Part shown: positions 52,955-63,676 of the stretch, piece by piece | How the letters are laid out: every line of letters begins with the position of its first letter | Numbering within the stretch: position 1 is the stretch's first letter | Source: M3007 sp046296435 | GTDB taxonomy: Bacteria > Bacteroidota > Bacteroidia > Chitinophagales > Saprospiraceae | Assembly: GCA_046296435.1 (NCBI GenBank) | Contig: JBKBLI010000007.1 | Coordinates: 12,178 to 76,177 of the forward strand | Length of the DNA: 64,000 nt | Reading direction: 5' to 3' | Made by a program: the position numbers and the translations under genes | The notes under the pieces: model-generated | Told to the model about the DNA's origin: nothing | Seen by the model: the letters and a program-made list of their open reading frames with translations, nothing else | The model's database searches: none

Positions 52955-53674
52955 TCATCCCTCGAAGTGCAGCGACAGCGTAAACGTACGCGAATGCACT
53001 TTCTCTAACACCCGACTTTGCAGAATGCGGTCGTTGTACAGCAGGGAATTGTTGATGCCTTGCGAAATTTTGAATTCCGGCGAAAAGATGAAGTACGGGA
53101 AAAAGAACTGTATCCCAAAACCGTACTCGTACTGAAAATCCGTGGGCGATATTTTTACCAGGTCGTTTGCCTGTCGCGTGCGCGAATCGCTGGCTACGTC
53201 AAAACTATATTTCACGCCTGCAATCACGAACAATCGGCAATCGTGATAAGGCGCCGATTTGTAGCGCACATGAAAAGGCATCTCCACCAGCACCGACTCT
53301 ACCGGACGACGGATGGTGCGGGCGTTGTTGCCCAATTGGGTATAAGCAATGTTGCGCTCAATAAACGAAAGCGTGGGCAAAAAGCGCAGGTCAAAATATT
53401 CGCCTACCTTCAGGTTGGATACAATCCCGAGGTTGAAGCCCGGACCGGTGACCGACTCGACGCGGCTGAACGAGTCGCTGCGTATAAACTCGCGGGAGTG
53501 ATACACCCGGTAATCGCTCTGGTTGTAGCCCAGCGTGATACCGAAGTAGTAATTTTTGTTCTGAAAATCCTGATAGTTGCGATTGCCCTGATTATATTGT
53601 GCAAAAGCGGGCGCTCCGCCCAATATGAGAAGCGCGGCTATTCCGATTACTTGTCGGCTACATAGATAGAGCAT
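52955..53674 (-). CDS. porT: PorT-like type IX secretion/gliding protein
   Basis: A 239-residue outer-membrane protein with a signal peptide ending PAFAQ and an eight-strand-type beta-barrel. PorT-family stretches are seen: KNYYFGITLGYNQSDYRV, PGFNLGIVSNLKVGEYFDLRFLPTLSF, and VLVEMPFHVRYKSAPY. PorT/SprT is needed for T9SS in Bacteroidota; the two T9SS cargo proteins in this window fit its presence. The gene overlaps ubiE by 28 bp, an arrangement often found in this phylum, and the TIR/EAD gene begins 3 bp after its stop. Confidence 0.88.
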   Translation of the reverse strand: MLYLCSRQVIGIAALLILGGAPAFAQYNQGNRNYQDFQNKNYYFGITLGYNQSDYRVYHSREFIRSDSFSRVESVTGPGFNLGIVSNLKVGEYFDLRFLPTLSFIERNIAYTQLGNNARTIRRPVESVLVEMPFHVRYKSAPYHDCRLFVIAGVKYSFDVASDSRTRQANDLVKISPTDFQYEYGFGIQFFFPYFIFSPEFKISQGINNSLLYNDRILQSRVLEKVHSRTFTLSLHFEG

Positions 53675-54372
53675 ATACCAAGCGTTAGGCGTTCGGACTG
53701 GGTTTTTGAAAAACCGGTTTTTGATAAAATCTGCAACATTGCCTTCCCTTCCGGAAAAGCCTGCACGCTTTCGTACAAATACGCGTAAGCGCGCATGTCG
53801 CGGCTGGTTAAACGTCCGATGAGGGGTAAAACGTATTTGAAGTACGCGTTGTATAGCTGTTTGAACGGAAAAAGTTTCGGTTTGGAGAATTCTAAGATTA
53901 CCAAACGCCCGCCGGGGCGCAATACGCGGTGCATTTCGGACAGTCCGCGTTCCAAATCCTGAAAATTTCGCACCCCAAACGCCACCGTTACCGCATCGAA
54001 AGAGGCATCCTCAAAGCGCAGGTTTTCGCTGTCGCCGGTCTCCAAGCTGATGATATCTGAAAGTCCTCTTTTGTTGATCTTAAGGCGTCCGATATCAAGC
54101 ATAGCGTTGGCGATATCCACCCCCACAATGCGGCGGGGGCGTAGCAGGCGCGCGCACATCAAAGCCACGTCGGCCGTGCCGGTCGCCACGTCGAGTACTG
54201 TCGCCGGATTTAGTTTTTTCAGATACGACAAAGCCCGGCGGCGCCACCACACATCGACGCCCAACGATAGCGCGCGGTTGAGCAGGTCGTATCGCGGCGC
54301 GATGTTGTCAAACATCCGCTCTACCTGGGCTTTTTTTTCTTCTGATGCGTTGTATGGCTTTACTTCTTTCAT
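53647..54372 (-). CDS. ubiE: Demethylmenaquinone methyltransferase
   Basis: Methylates demethylmenaquinone to menaquinone with S-adenosylmethionine. The 241-residue protein has the UbiE signatures: VERMFDNIAPRYDLLNRALSLGVD, the SAM motif VLDVATGTADVALMCARLL, VTVAFGVRNFQDLERGLSEMHRVL, RPGGRLVILEFSKP, and the tail GICSIYVADK. The length is usual. It probably starts the transcript with porT (28-bp overlap) and the TIR/EAD gene. Confidence 0.95.
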   Translation of the reverse strand: MKEVKPYNASEEKKAQVERMFDNIAPRYDLLNRALSLGVDVWWRRRALSYLKKLNPATVLDVATGTADVALMCARLLRPRRIVGVDIANAMLDIGRLKINKRGLSDIISLETGDSENLRFEDASFDAVTVAFGVRNFQDLERGLSEMHRVLRPGGRLVILEFSKPKLFPFKQLYNAYFKYVLPLIGRLTSRDMRAYAYLYESVQAFPEGKAMLQILSKTGFSKTQSERLTLGICSIYVADK

Positions 54373-54457
54373 GGCGAGTGTTGATGCGGGTATGACAAGG
54401 GTGCGGGGCGGGAGTGGAAAGGGGATGCAGGCGCGTGTCGGACGGTCAAAAGCGCGA

Positions 54458-55591
54458 TCAGCTAAGCTGAATATTCTCGATGATCTCCAATCCGTATCCG
54501 ATGAAGCCGGTGCGGGGTTTGGGGTTGTTGGTCAGCAGCCTGATCTTACTGACCCCCAGGTCGCGCAAGATCTGCGCTCCGATGCCGAAGTCTTTTTTGC
54601 CGATGGGCGATTGCAGTTCGAATTTGTCCAGCGCGTTTTCCTCTGACAGTTTTTTGTACAAGGCGAGTTTGGCGGCCAGATTATCTTTGTCGCTTTGGCG
54701 CAGATAGACAAATACCCCCTTGCCTGCGTCTCGAATCAAGGACAGCGCCCGCGCGTTTTGTCCGGTATAGTCGTGTAGCAAGGCGCCGAGTATATCGCCC
54801 GTTTCGGACGACGAGTACACGCGCACGGGGACAGGCTCGTCGGCCGCCCATTGGCCCATGCGGAGCGCAAGATGGTAGTCCGATCCCGATACATCCGTAA
54901 ATATAAACGCCTCAAAATCGCCAAATACCGTGCGCATCGACACGCTGAAGTCCCGGCGTATCAGGCGTTCGGCGTTCATGCGGTAGGCCACCAGGTCGTC
55001 TATGCTGATGATCTTCAGCCCAAACCGAGCGGCGACCTCCATCAGTTGCGGCAGACGGGCCATCGAGCCGTCGGGATTGAGTATCTCAACCAGCACGCCG
55101 GCCGGGTACAGGCCTGCGAGCCGGGCCAGATCTACCGCCGCTTCGGTGTGGCCGGTGCGGCGCAACACGCCGCCATTCTTAGCCCTCAGCGGAAAGATAT
55201 GACCCGGACGCGCGTAGTCGCTTGGCTTGGCGGCCGGGTTGCAAAGGTGGCGGATGCCTGTGGCGCGGTCGTATGCGCTGATGCCCGTCGTGCAACCCTG
55301 ACCTATCAGATCGATGGATACCGTGAACGCTGTCTCGTGCAGGGCTGTGTTGGAACTGACCATCAGGTTGAGTTCCAACTCCTCGGCGCGGCGCTCTTCG
55401 ATGGGGGTGCAGATCAGGCCCCGGCCGTGCAGGGCCATAAAATTGATGATTTCCGGCGTGACCAATTCTGCCGCGCAAATGAAGTCGCCCTCATTCTCAC
55501 GATTCTCGTCGTCCACCACGATAATTACTTTGCCCTTGCGGATATCCTGTAGGGCCTCTTCTATGCTGTTGAGTTGAAAATTCTCTGACAT
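54458..55591 (-). CDS. ribB: RibBA-like protein: active DHBP synthase, degenerate GTP cyclohydrolase II domain
   Basis: A 377-residue riboflavin-pathway protein. Residues 1-205 are 3,4-dihydroxy-2-butanone 4-phosphate synthase with intact metal and catalytic residues (VVDDENRENEGDF, GHTEAAVDL). Residues about 206-377 have the GTP cyclohydrolase II fold (GIGAQILRDLGVSKIRLLTNNP) but lack its active site. The three zinc Cys are replaced (SSSETGD at about 260-266, LLHDY at 271-275), and RQSDKDNL stands where RQEGRGIGL is expected. GTP cyclohydrolase activity must come from another gene. The ATG at 55591 is placed by a -7 box. Confidence 0.9.
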   Translation of the reverse strand: MSENFQLNSIEEALQDIRKGKVIIVVDDENRENEGDFICAAELVTPEIINFMALHGRGLICTPIEERRAEELELNLMVSSNTALHETAFTVSIDLIGQGCTTGISAYDRATGIRHLCNPAAKPSDYARPGHIFPLRAKNGGVLRRTGHTEAAVDLARLAGLYPAGVLVEILNPDGSMARLPQLMEVAARFGLKIISIDDLVAYRMNAERLIRRDFSVSMRTVFGDFEAFIFTDVSGSDYHLALRMGQWAADEPVPVRVYSSSETGDILGALLHDYTGQNARALSLIRDAGKGVFVYLRQSDKDNLAAKLALYKKLSEENALDKFELQSPIGKKDFGIGAQILRDLGVSKIRLLTNNPKPRTGFIGYGLEIIENIQLS

Positions 55592-55627
55592 TGCAGCGTT
55601 CTTTTGCGCGGGTGTGCTCACACGCCG

Positions 55628-55635
55628 CAAAGGTA
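55628..55635 (-). promoter_or_regulatory. -7 box TACCTTTG for ribB
   Basis: Minus-strand match to TANNTTTG, 37 bp before the ATG at 55591. Confidence 0.55.
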
Positions 55636-55815
55636 AAGCGAAAAAAGGGGATCAAGGGCGTTAGAAAGCGCGCATATAAACAGCGTATGGCCGCGAGTGT
55701 TCAACGGGGCCGCGCGCCGCGCTTCCCCAGCCCGCGCCCAGGGCCTTTGCTTACGCCCGCATTGCTTTGGGGCCAGGGCTCTTGGCGCGAATGGTGGCGG
55801 GACGCCGTTGCAAGC

Positions 55816-57360
55816 TCAAAGCTCATCGGCTTGGCGCTTGTATGTTTCGGCCTGCAGGAGGATCTGGCGGCGTTCGTCGTCGGGCATGGTATCCCACAAA
55901 CGGTACGCCATGCCGATGCGGGGGTTGCGTTCGAGCGTGGAGCGGTGCCGGTGGTAGAAATCCCAATACAAGCTGTTGAAGGGGCAAGCGCGGGGGCCGT
56001 GTCGCAGGTTGTGGGCATAATGACAGCGGGCGCAGTGGTCGCTCATTTTGTGGATGTAGTTGGCGCTGCTCACATAGGGTTTGCTGCCCACGATGCCGCC
56101 GTCGGCGTATTGGCTCATGCCCCGCGTGTTGGTGATCTCCACCCACTCGATGGCGTCAATATAGATGCCGAGATACCAGGCGTCCACCTCGTCGGGCGCC
56201 ACCCCGAGCAGCAGGGCAAAATTACCGGTGAGCATCAGGCGCTGGATGTGGTGCGCATAGGCGTGCTCAAGGCTTTGGGTCACCGCCTGCCGCAGGCAGT
56301 TCATGCGGGTTTCGCCGCTCCAATACCAGCGGGGCAGCGGGGCCTGGTGGTCGAAAAAGTTGAGCGTGGCGTACTCAGGCATCTTCGCCCAATAGATGCC
56401 GCGCATGTATTCGCGCCAACCGGCTATTTGGCGCACAAATCCCTCTACGGCGGCTATGCTGACCTGATCAGGGCGCCGGCGCCAATGCGCGATAGCGGAT
56501 TGGATCACTTCGGCGGGCGAGATCATTTTTAGGTTGAGAGAAAAAGATAGCCGCGAGTGGAATAGCAGCCAGTCGCGCTCGCTCATGGCATCCTGATAAT
56601 CGCCAAAGCGGGCCAGGCGAAGGCGGTTGAAGTCTTGCAACACTTGCAGGCCCTCTTCGCGGGTCAGGGGCCAGTCGAAGGCTTGGGGGCGTATGCTTCC
56701 GATGGTGCGCACACCCGCATCGCGGATCATGCGCGTCAGGTCGCTCAGGTCGCGCCCGAATCCCGGAGCAGGCGGAATGACTTCGTTTTTGGGTAGTTTT
56801 TTGCGATTTTCGGCGTCGTAGTTCCAACGGCCGGTCAGGGGCGTTTGGCCGTCGGGTTCCATCAGGATGCCGTGTTTGATGCGTATTTTTCGATAAAAAG
56901 TTTCCATTAGGAAGGCCTTTTTGCCTCGGAACATATCGGCCAGTTCTGTGCGCTGGGTCATAAAGTGTTCCGTATCCCACACGCCGACCGTTACGCCCTC
57001 GCGCCGCAAGGCGTCGCCCAGGGCGGCCAATTCTCGGTCTAAGCGCCATTCGTCGGGCAGTTGATATTCCCAGCGGTGGGCGCGCTCGGAGCGAATCAGC
57101 GATCGGATATTGGCTTCGAAGGTCTGGAGATTGTCGGGGTCGTCGAGGCGAAAATAGCGCACGCGATGCCCCGCTGCCTCAAGGCTCCCGGCAAACAGGC
57201 GCATAGCGGCAAAAAAACCGACCACCTTTTGGATGTGGTGGACGGCGTAGTCTGTCTCGCTGCGCGTCTCCATCATGACGTACAGGATCTGCGGGTCGGG
57301 TTGAGCAAACCACGCGTGCAGCGGATTGAGTTGGTCGCCGAGTATGAGTCTGATTGTCAT
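55816..57360 (-). CDS. FeS-type photolyase/cryptochrome (PhrB-like)
   Basis: A 514-residue flavoprotein of the FeS-BCP group, whose characterised members repair (6-4) photoproducts with light. The start MTIRLILGDQLNPLHAWF and the photolyase alpha/beta domain are followed by the FAD-binding helical domain: AVEGFVRQIAGWREYMRGIYW, AHHIQRLMLTGNFALL, and the WYLGIYIDAIEWVEITNTRGMSQYADGG loop. Four Cys that bind [4Fe-4S] are visible: NCLRQ, CARCHYAHNL and ACPFN. The start at 57360 begins the conserved domain; an upstream extension to 57522 lacks similarity. It is monocistronic, with a short gap to ribB. Confidence 0.93.
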   Translation of the reverse strand: MTIRLILGDQLNPLHAWFAQPDPQILYVMMETRSETDYAVHHIQKVVGFFAAMRLFAGSLEAAGHRVRYFRLDDPDNLQTFEANIRSLIRSERAHRWEYQLPDEWRLDRELAALGDALRREGVTVGVWDTEHFMTQRTELADMFRGKKAFLMETFYRKIRIKHGILMEPDGQTPLTGRWNYDAENRKKLPKNEVIPPAPGFGRDLSDLTRMIRDAGVRTIGSIRPQAFDWPLTREEGLQVLQDFNRLRLARFGDYQDAMSERDWLLFHSRLSFSLNLKMISPAEVIQSAIAHWRRRPDQVSIAAVEGFVRQIAGWREYMRGIYWAKMPEYATLNFFDHQAPLPRWYWSGETRMNCLRQAVTQSLEHAYAHHIQRLMLTGNFALLLGVAPDEVDAWYLGIYIDAIEWVEITNTRGMSQYADGGIVGSKPYVSSANYIHKMSDHCARCHYAHNLRHGPRACPFNSLYWDFYHRHRSTLERNPRIGMAYRLWDTMPDDERRQILLQAETYKRQADEL

Positions 57361-57437
57361 AAGCGCAGGGCTGAGGATGGGGGCGCGGGTAGCGATTGCG
57401 GATGGCGTTTTTTTTCCTGTCGCATGTCCCTCGCTTG

Positions 57438-57453
57438 TTTTTTCGAAACAAAA
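57438..57453. repeat. T6-CG-A3-C-A4 imperfect palindrome
   Basis: T-tract/A-tract inverted repeat in the divergent gap. Confidence 0.5.
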
Positions 57454-57499
57454 TCTGGGTTTTTTCTCACTTTTTACCGTCGGTTTATGCGCAAATTCA

Positions 57500-57507
57500 T
57501 AATTTTG
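57500..57507 (+). promoter_or_regulatory. -7 box TAATTTTG for the TonB-C protein gene
   Basis: Matches TANNTTTG, 82 bp before the start at 57590. Confidence 0.45.
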
Positions 57508-57589
57508 CGAAGCAGCGCGCAAGGTCGGGTCGGTATCTTATCCGCAAACGGATGCGCTTCTTTTTTTTCTTCAATCTGAAAAATTACTC

Positions 57590-58009
57590 ATGCCTGTTAT
57601 GCAGCGAATTCTCTTTTTAGCCATTTTTCTTTGCGCTTGTGCCAGCCTCGGCGCGCAGGTAAAGCGCCCGACGAACGTATTCGACGCAAGCGCGCTCGAC
57701 AAGCCCGCCGTGTTTCAGGGTGGTCAGGAAGCCTTGATGCGGTATCTGGCGGCCAACCTCAAGTATCCGGATCAGGCCCGTTTGGACAAAGCCGAGGGTC
57801 GCGTGATTATGGAGATCATCACCGACGCCGGGGGGCGCGTCATCTGGGTCGATGTTCCGGAGCGCTTCAAAGACGAGCCTTGGCGCCCTGACTTTGTCGA
57901 AGAATCTGTGCGGGTGCTTTACGGTATGCCCGATTGGACCCCCGCCGAAAAAGACGGGGCGCCGGTCTCTTGCGTCCAGTTGTTGCCCATCGAGTTTCGG
58001 AGCAATTAA
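57590..58009 (+). CDS. Small periplasmic protein with TonB C-terminal-like domain
   Basis: A 139-residue secreted protein: signal peptide ending ASLGAQ, then the TonB-C fold (FQGGQEALMRYLAANLKYPDQARLDKAEGRVIMEIITDAGGRV, and VRVLYGMPDWTPAEKDGAPVS). There is no membrane anchor or Pro-rich spacer, so it is not a full TonB energy transducer. Such stand-alone domains occur in many Bacteroidota and their role is unclear. An ATG at 57599 is also possible. It has its own -7 box and is ended by the hairpin at 58063. Confidence 0.85.
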   Translation: MPVMQRILFLAIFLCACASLGAQVKRPTNVFDASALDKPAVFQGGQEALMRYLAANLKYPDQARLDKAEGRVIMEIITDAGGRVIWVDVPERFKDEPWRPDFVEESVRVLYGMPDWTPAEKDGAPVSCVQLLPIEFRSN

Positions 58010-58062
58010 CAAAATATGGGTCGTATCGTTTATCGGTGCGCCACAAAAAGCGCTTAGACGTC

Positions 58063-58101
58063 AAACGGTCATGCGGTATCGCCTCGCATGACCGTTTTTT
58101 G
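58063..58101 (+). terminator. Rho-independent terminator after the TonB-C gene
   Basis: AACGGTCATGCG pairs perfectly with CGCATGACCGTT and is followed by Ts. Confidence 0.85.
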
Positions 58102-58112
58102 TGCCCGGGCGG

Positions 58113-58131
58113 TTTTTTCGCAATGAAAAAA
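58113..58131. repeat. T6-CGCAATG-A6 palindrome
   Basis: T-tract/A-tract inverted repeat in the gap between convergent genes, next to a terminator. Confidence 0.55.
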
Positions 58132-58189
58132 CACCGCGACGCGGGATTTTTCCTCTCCGGTAATGCCTTTTTTTAGGCCCCATGCTTCG

Positions 58190-58206
58190 TTTTTTCAGAG
58201 AAAAAA
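58190..58206. repeat. T6-CAGAG-A6 palindrome
   Basis: Second T-tract/A-tract palindrome of the gap, flanked by CG on both sides. The rest of 58010-58315 holds two terminators and no gene. Confidence 0.6.
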
Positions 58207-58250
58207 CGCGACGCGGGACGCAGGGTGGTAGGCGTTTGACAAAGGGATGA

Positions 58251-58292
58251 TAAAAAAAGCGGCTGCCTTATCTTCAGGACAGCCGCTTTTCG
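58251..58292 (-). terminator. Rho-independent terminator after hppA
   Basis: On the minus strand AAAGCGGCTG pairs with CAGCCGCTTT and is followed by a T tract. It lies about 25 bp after the hppA stop. Confidence 0.85.
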
Positions 58293-58315
58293 CCAAAAAG
58301 CAAAGCAAGACGCAA

Positions 58316-60541
<2,226 letters not shown>

Positions 60542-60604
60542 ATTGTGTGCGTAAAACAGTGGTTTTAGATAACAAATAATGCCGAACTGGCGGCAAAAAC
60601 GGCG

Positions 60605-60612
60605 CAAAGGTA
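60605..60612 (-). promoter_or_regulatory. -7 box TACCTTTG for hppA
   Basis: Minus-strand match to TANNTTTG, 64 bp before the ATG at 60541. Confidence 0.55.
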
Positions 60613-60672
60613 GTCAAAAAAGCTAAGTATGAACCCGGCGTACCTTTTCACGCAAAAAAAGAAGGCGTTTCT

Positions 60673-60714
60673 AACCGAACGCCGGAGAAGAACGACTTCC
60701 CGTCGGCGTTCGGT
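60673..60714 (-). terminator. Rho-independent terminator after fumC
   Basis: ACCGAACGCCG pairs perfectly with CGGCGTTCGGT, about 11 bp after the fumC stop on the minus strand. The minus-strand downstream is T-rich only after a few bases. Confidence 0.75.
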
Positions 60715-60725
60715 TTTGTGCGCCC

Positions 60726-62216
60726 TCAGCCGATCATTTGCTCCGGGCGCACCCACGCGTCGAACTCCTCGGCGCTCAGGTAGCCCAGTTGTAGCGCCGC
60801 TTCTTTGAGCGTCGTATTTTCGCGGTGCGCTTTCTGGGCGATTTCTGCGGCTTTGTAGTATCCGATTTTCGGATTGAGCGCCGTGACGAGCATGAGCGAA
60901 TTGTTGAGGTGTCGGCTGATGTTGTCGTATAGCGGCTCAATGCCTACGGCGCATTTGTCGTTGAACGAAACGCAGGCCTCGCCGATCAGCCGCGCCGAAT
61001 GCAGAAAATTGTAGGCCATCAGGGGTTTGAACACGTTCAGTTCGAAATGGCCGTTGGCGCCGCCGACGTTGATGGCTACGTCGTTGCCCAGCACTTGGGC
61101 GGCCACCATGGTGAGGGCTTCGCATTGCGTGGGGTTTACCTTGCCGGGCATGATCGAGGATCCGGGTTCGTTGTCCGGGATGAAAATTTCGCCGATTCCG
61201 CTCCTCGGCCCAGATGACAGCATGCGGATGTCGTTGCCGATCTTCATGAGGCTAACGGCGCAGGTCTTGAGCGCGCCGTGGGCTTCTACAATAGCGTCGT
61301 GGGCGGCTAAGGCCTCGAATTTGTTGGGCGCCGTTGCGAAGGGCAGGCCGGTGAGGCGGGCAATATGCTCCGCCACGTTTTCGGCGTATCCGGGCGGCGT
61401 GTTGATACCGGTGCCGACGGCGGTGCCGCCCAGAGCCAGTTCGCTCAGGTGTGAGAGGCTGTTGCGAATGGCCCGCAGGGCGTGGTTGAGTTGGGCGACN
61501 NNNNNNNNNNNNNNNNNNNNNNNNNNNNNNNNNNNNNNNNNNNNNNNNNNNNNNNNNNNNNNNNNNNNNNNNNNNNNNNNNNNNNNNNNNNNNNTGACGT
61601 AGCCGCTGAACTCCTGTCCCAAAGACAGCGGCGTGGCATCCATGAAGTGGGTGCGGCCGATTTTGACTACCTTCATGAAAGCCTCGGATTTGGCCTGAAG
61701 GGTGTCGCGCAGTTTTTCGATACCAGGGATGGTTGTTTCGACCAGCATCTTGTAAGCCGCGATGTGCATGGCGGTGGGGTAGGTGTCGTTGGACGATTGC
61801 GACTTATTGACGTCGTCGTTGGGGTTGAGGTATTTTTTTTCGTCGGTCAGTTGGCCGCCTTGTAGGACGTGAGCGCGATAGGCGATCACTTCGTTGACGT
61901 TCATGTTGCTTTGCGTGCCTGAGCCGGTCTGCCATACCACGAGCGGAAACTGGTCGTCGAGTTGGCCGGCGAGGATCTCGTCGCATACGCGTCCGATGAG
62001 GTCGCATTTGTCCTGTGGCAGCGCGCCCGCTTCGCAGTTGGTCAGGGCGGCAGCTTTCTTGAGGTAAGCAAACGCCCGGATGATCTCGATGGGCATTTTG
62101 TTGATGTCGCGGGCGATTTTGAAATTTTCAATAGAGCGCTGCGTCTGCGCGCCCCAATAGACATGGGCGGGCACCTGCACAGGGCCCATAGTGTCTTTCT
62201 CGGTGCGGAATTCCAT
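60726..62216 (-). CDS. fumC: Class II fumarate hydratase
   Basis: Interconverts fumarate and malate in the TCA cycle. The protein has 496 codons as written and 463 without the N surplus, which is the usual FumC length. Signatures are WQTGSGTQSNMNVNEVIA, SSNDTYPTAMHIAA, GRTHFMDATPLSLGQEFSGYV, LALGGTAVGTGINTP and the class signature GSSIMPGKVNPTQCE. The 95-N run follows GYV and precedes VAQLNHAL, exactly where GYVAQLNHAL is expected. A -7 box (TAATTTTG, minus strand) lies 41 bp upstream, and a T6-CG-A6 palindrome sits between box and start. Confidence 0.96.
   Translation of the reverse strand: MEFRTEKDTMGPVQVPAHVYWGAQTQRSIENFKIARDINKMPIEIIRAFAYLKKAAALTNCEAGALPQDKCDLIGRVCDEILAGQLDDQFPLVVWQTGSGTQSNMNVNEVIAYRAHVLQGGQLTDEKKYLNPNDDVNKSQSSNDTYPTAMHIAAYKMLVETTIPGIEKLRDTLQAKSEAFMKVVKIGRTHFMDATPLSLGQEFSGYVXXXXXXXXXXXXXXXXXXXXXXXXXXXXXXXXVAQLNHALRAIRNSLSHLSELALGGTAVGTGINTPPGYAENVAEHIARLTGLPFATAPNKFEALAAHDAIVEAHGALKTCAVSLMKIGNDIRMLSSGPRSGIGEIFIPDNEPGSSIMPGKVNPTQCEALTMVAAQVLGNDVAINVGGANGHFELNVFKPLMAYNFLHSARLIGEACVSFNDKCAVGIEPLYDNISRHLNNSLMLVTALNPKIGYYKAAEIAQKAHRENTTLKEAALQLGYLSAEEFDAWVRPEQMIG
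61500..61594. other. Run of 95 N inside fumC
   Basis: With the 4 flanking bases that repeat imperfectly on both sides (GTCA/GTCG), the surplus is again 99 nt and the frame is kept. Confidence 0.95.
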
Positions 62217-62220
62217 ATTA

Positions 62221-62234
62221 TTTTTTCGAAAAAA
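62221..62234. repeat. T6-CG-A6 palindrome
   Basis: Perfect T-tract/A-tract inverted repeat directly before the fumC start. Confidence 0.65.
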
Positions 62235-62256
62235 CAGTGATTTGCGTAATGCGACG

Positions 62257-62264
62257 CAAAATTA
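62257..62264 (-). promoter_or_regulatory. -7 box TAATTTTG for fumC
   Basis: Minus-strand match to TANNTTTG in the divergent fumC/transporter region. Confidence 0.55.
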
Positions 62265-62307
62265 GGGTTAAAAAAGTATTCCTACAGGCTTGCTTGCAAA
62301 GCGCGGG

Positions 62308-62315
62308 TATATTTG
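62308..62315 (+). promoter_or_regulatory. -7 box TATATTTG for the sugar transporter gene
   Basis: Matches TANNTTTG, 59 bp before the ATG at 62375. Confidence 0.55.
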
Positions 62316-62374
62316 CGCGAAAAAGGCGGGCTGTGTTCGTCGCGATGTGTCCGCCAAACGAACCTTTTTGGCGT

Positions 62375-63676
62375 ATGAAAAAAAACGACTGGCTCATTCC
62401 GTTTGCTTTAGTCTGCAGTTTGTTTTTTCTGTGGGGGTTGGCCAACAGCCTCAACGGCTCCTTGGTCAAGCAGTTTCAGACCGCTTTGGATCTGAGCCGC
62501 GCGCAAGCGGGTATTGTGGATACTGCTTTTTACCTCGGTTATTTTGTCTTTGCGCTGCCTGCGGGTTACTTCATGCGGCGCTTTGGCTACAAGCGCGCCA
62601 TCTTGCTGGGGCTGGCGCTGTATGCTGCGGGCGCTTTTTTGTTTTATCCGGCGGCAGGCTTGCGGCAGTTTGGCGTTTTTCTGTTAGCCTTGTTTGCCAT
62701 TGCCAGCGGCCTGGCTTTTTTGGAGACCGCGGCCAACCTGTATGCCACGGTGCTGGGCGACAAGGAGGGGGCTGCTTGGCGCGTTAATTTTGCGCAGATA
62801 TTCAACGGTATGAGTATCATCATCGGCCCGTTGGTCGGCAGCCTGCTGATCTTTTCGAGCGCGGCAGGCCACACGCGCGAGCAATTGGCGGCTATGCCCT
62901 TCGATGAGGCTGAGGCCATTCGGGCGGCCGAAGCGCTTGCCGTGCGTACGCCCTACCTCCTCATCGGGCTGCTGGTTGCCGCCGTAGCCCTGCTTTTTTG
63001 GCTTACGCCCATGCCTGAACGCGTCGATTCGGAGGATACGCCTCCGTCGGCGGGCAAGGCTTCGCTGCGCGATCTGCTCAGGCGACCGCGGTTGATGGTC
63101 GGCGTGTTGGCGCAGGCGCTCAACGTAGGCGCTCAGGCTACCCTGTGGAGCTATTTCGTGGATCTGAAAGAGTTGTTTTCCCCTGAGGCGCACGTCGCGG
63201 CGGTTTCGTGGCTTTACCCCTTCGAGGGCAAGAGCGCGCGGCAGATTGCGGGGTTTCATGCTTCCTTTGCGATGGTCTTGTTTTTGTTGGGCCGCTTAGT
63301 TGGCTCCCTGTTGATGCGCCGCATGCGTGCGGCGTTGGTGTTGGCGCTATTCAGCGTGGCGGCTACTGCGCTGGCTATGTTGGCCTGGTATTTGGGCGGC
63401 GGCGTAGCGGCCGTGGTGGCGGTCATGGGAATTTACTTTTGCCAGAGCATCATGTTTCCGACCATTTTTGCGTTGGCGACCGAAGGGCTTGCGCCCGAGG
63501 AAGGCAAGTTGGCCTCCGGATTGGTCGTCATGGCCATTGTCGGGGGCGCCATCCTGCCGCCCTTTGCCGGCTGGCTTTCGCATGCGGAGTTTAGACACAT
63601 GCTGCTGATTCCGGCCTTTTGTTTTGCGTTTGTGGCGTACTACGCGCGCAGTCGGGTGCGACGCGGCGCGCTGTGA
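62375..63676 (+). CDS. FucP/GluP-type sugar MFS transporter
   Basis: Inner-membrane sugar:H+ symporter of the fucose/glucose-galactose branch of the MFS. The 433-residue protein has about 12 helices. Family signs are FFLWGLANSLNGSLVKQFQTALDLSRAQAG in helix 1, AFYLGYFVFALPAGYFMRRFGYKRAI in helices 2-3, LAFLETAANLYATVLG and QSIMFPTIFALATEGL. The ATG at 62375 (MKKNDWLIPFAL) is preferred; the frame upstream to 62237 has no membrane-protein content. The sugar is unknown. It is divergently transcribed from fumC. Confidence 0.92.
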   Translation: MKKNDWLIPFALVCSLFFLWGLANSLNGSLVKQFQTALDLSRAQAGIVDTAFYLGYFVFALPAGYFMRRFGYKRAILLGLALYAAGAFLFYPAAGLRQFGVFLLALFAIASGLAFLETAANLYATVLGDKEGAAWRVNFAQIFNGMSIIIGPLVGSLLIFSSAAGHTREQLAAMPFDEAEAIRAAEALAVRTPYLLIGLLVAAVALLFWLTPMPERVDSEDTPPSAGKASLRDLLRRPRLMVGVLAQALNVGAQATLWSYFVDLKELFSPEAHVAAVSWLYPFEGKSARQIAGFHASFAMVLFLLGRLVGSLLMRRMRAALVLALFSVAATALAMLAWYLGGGVAAVVAVMGIYFCQSIMFPTIFALATEGLAPEEGKLASGLVVMAIVGGAILPPFAGWLSHAEFRHMLLIPAFCFAFVAYYARSRVRRGAL

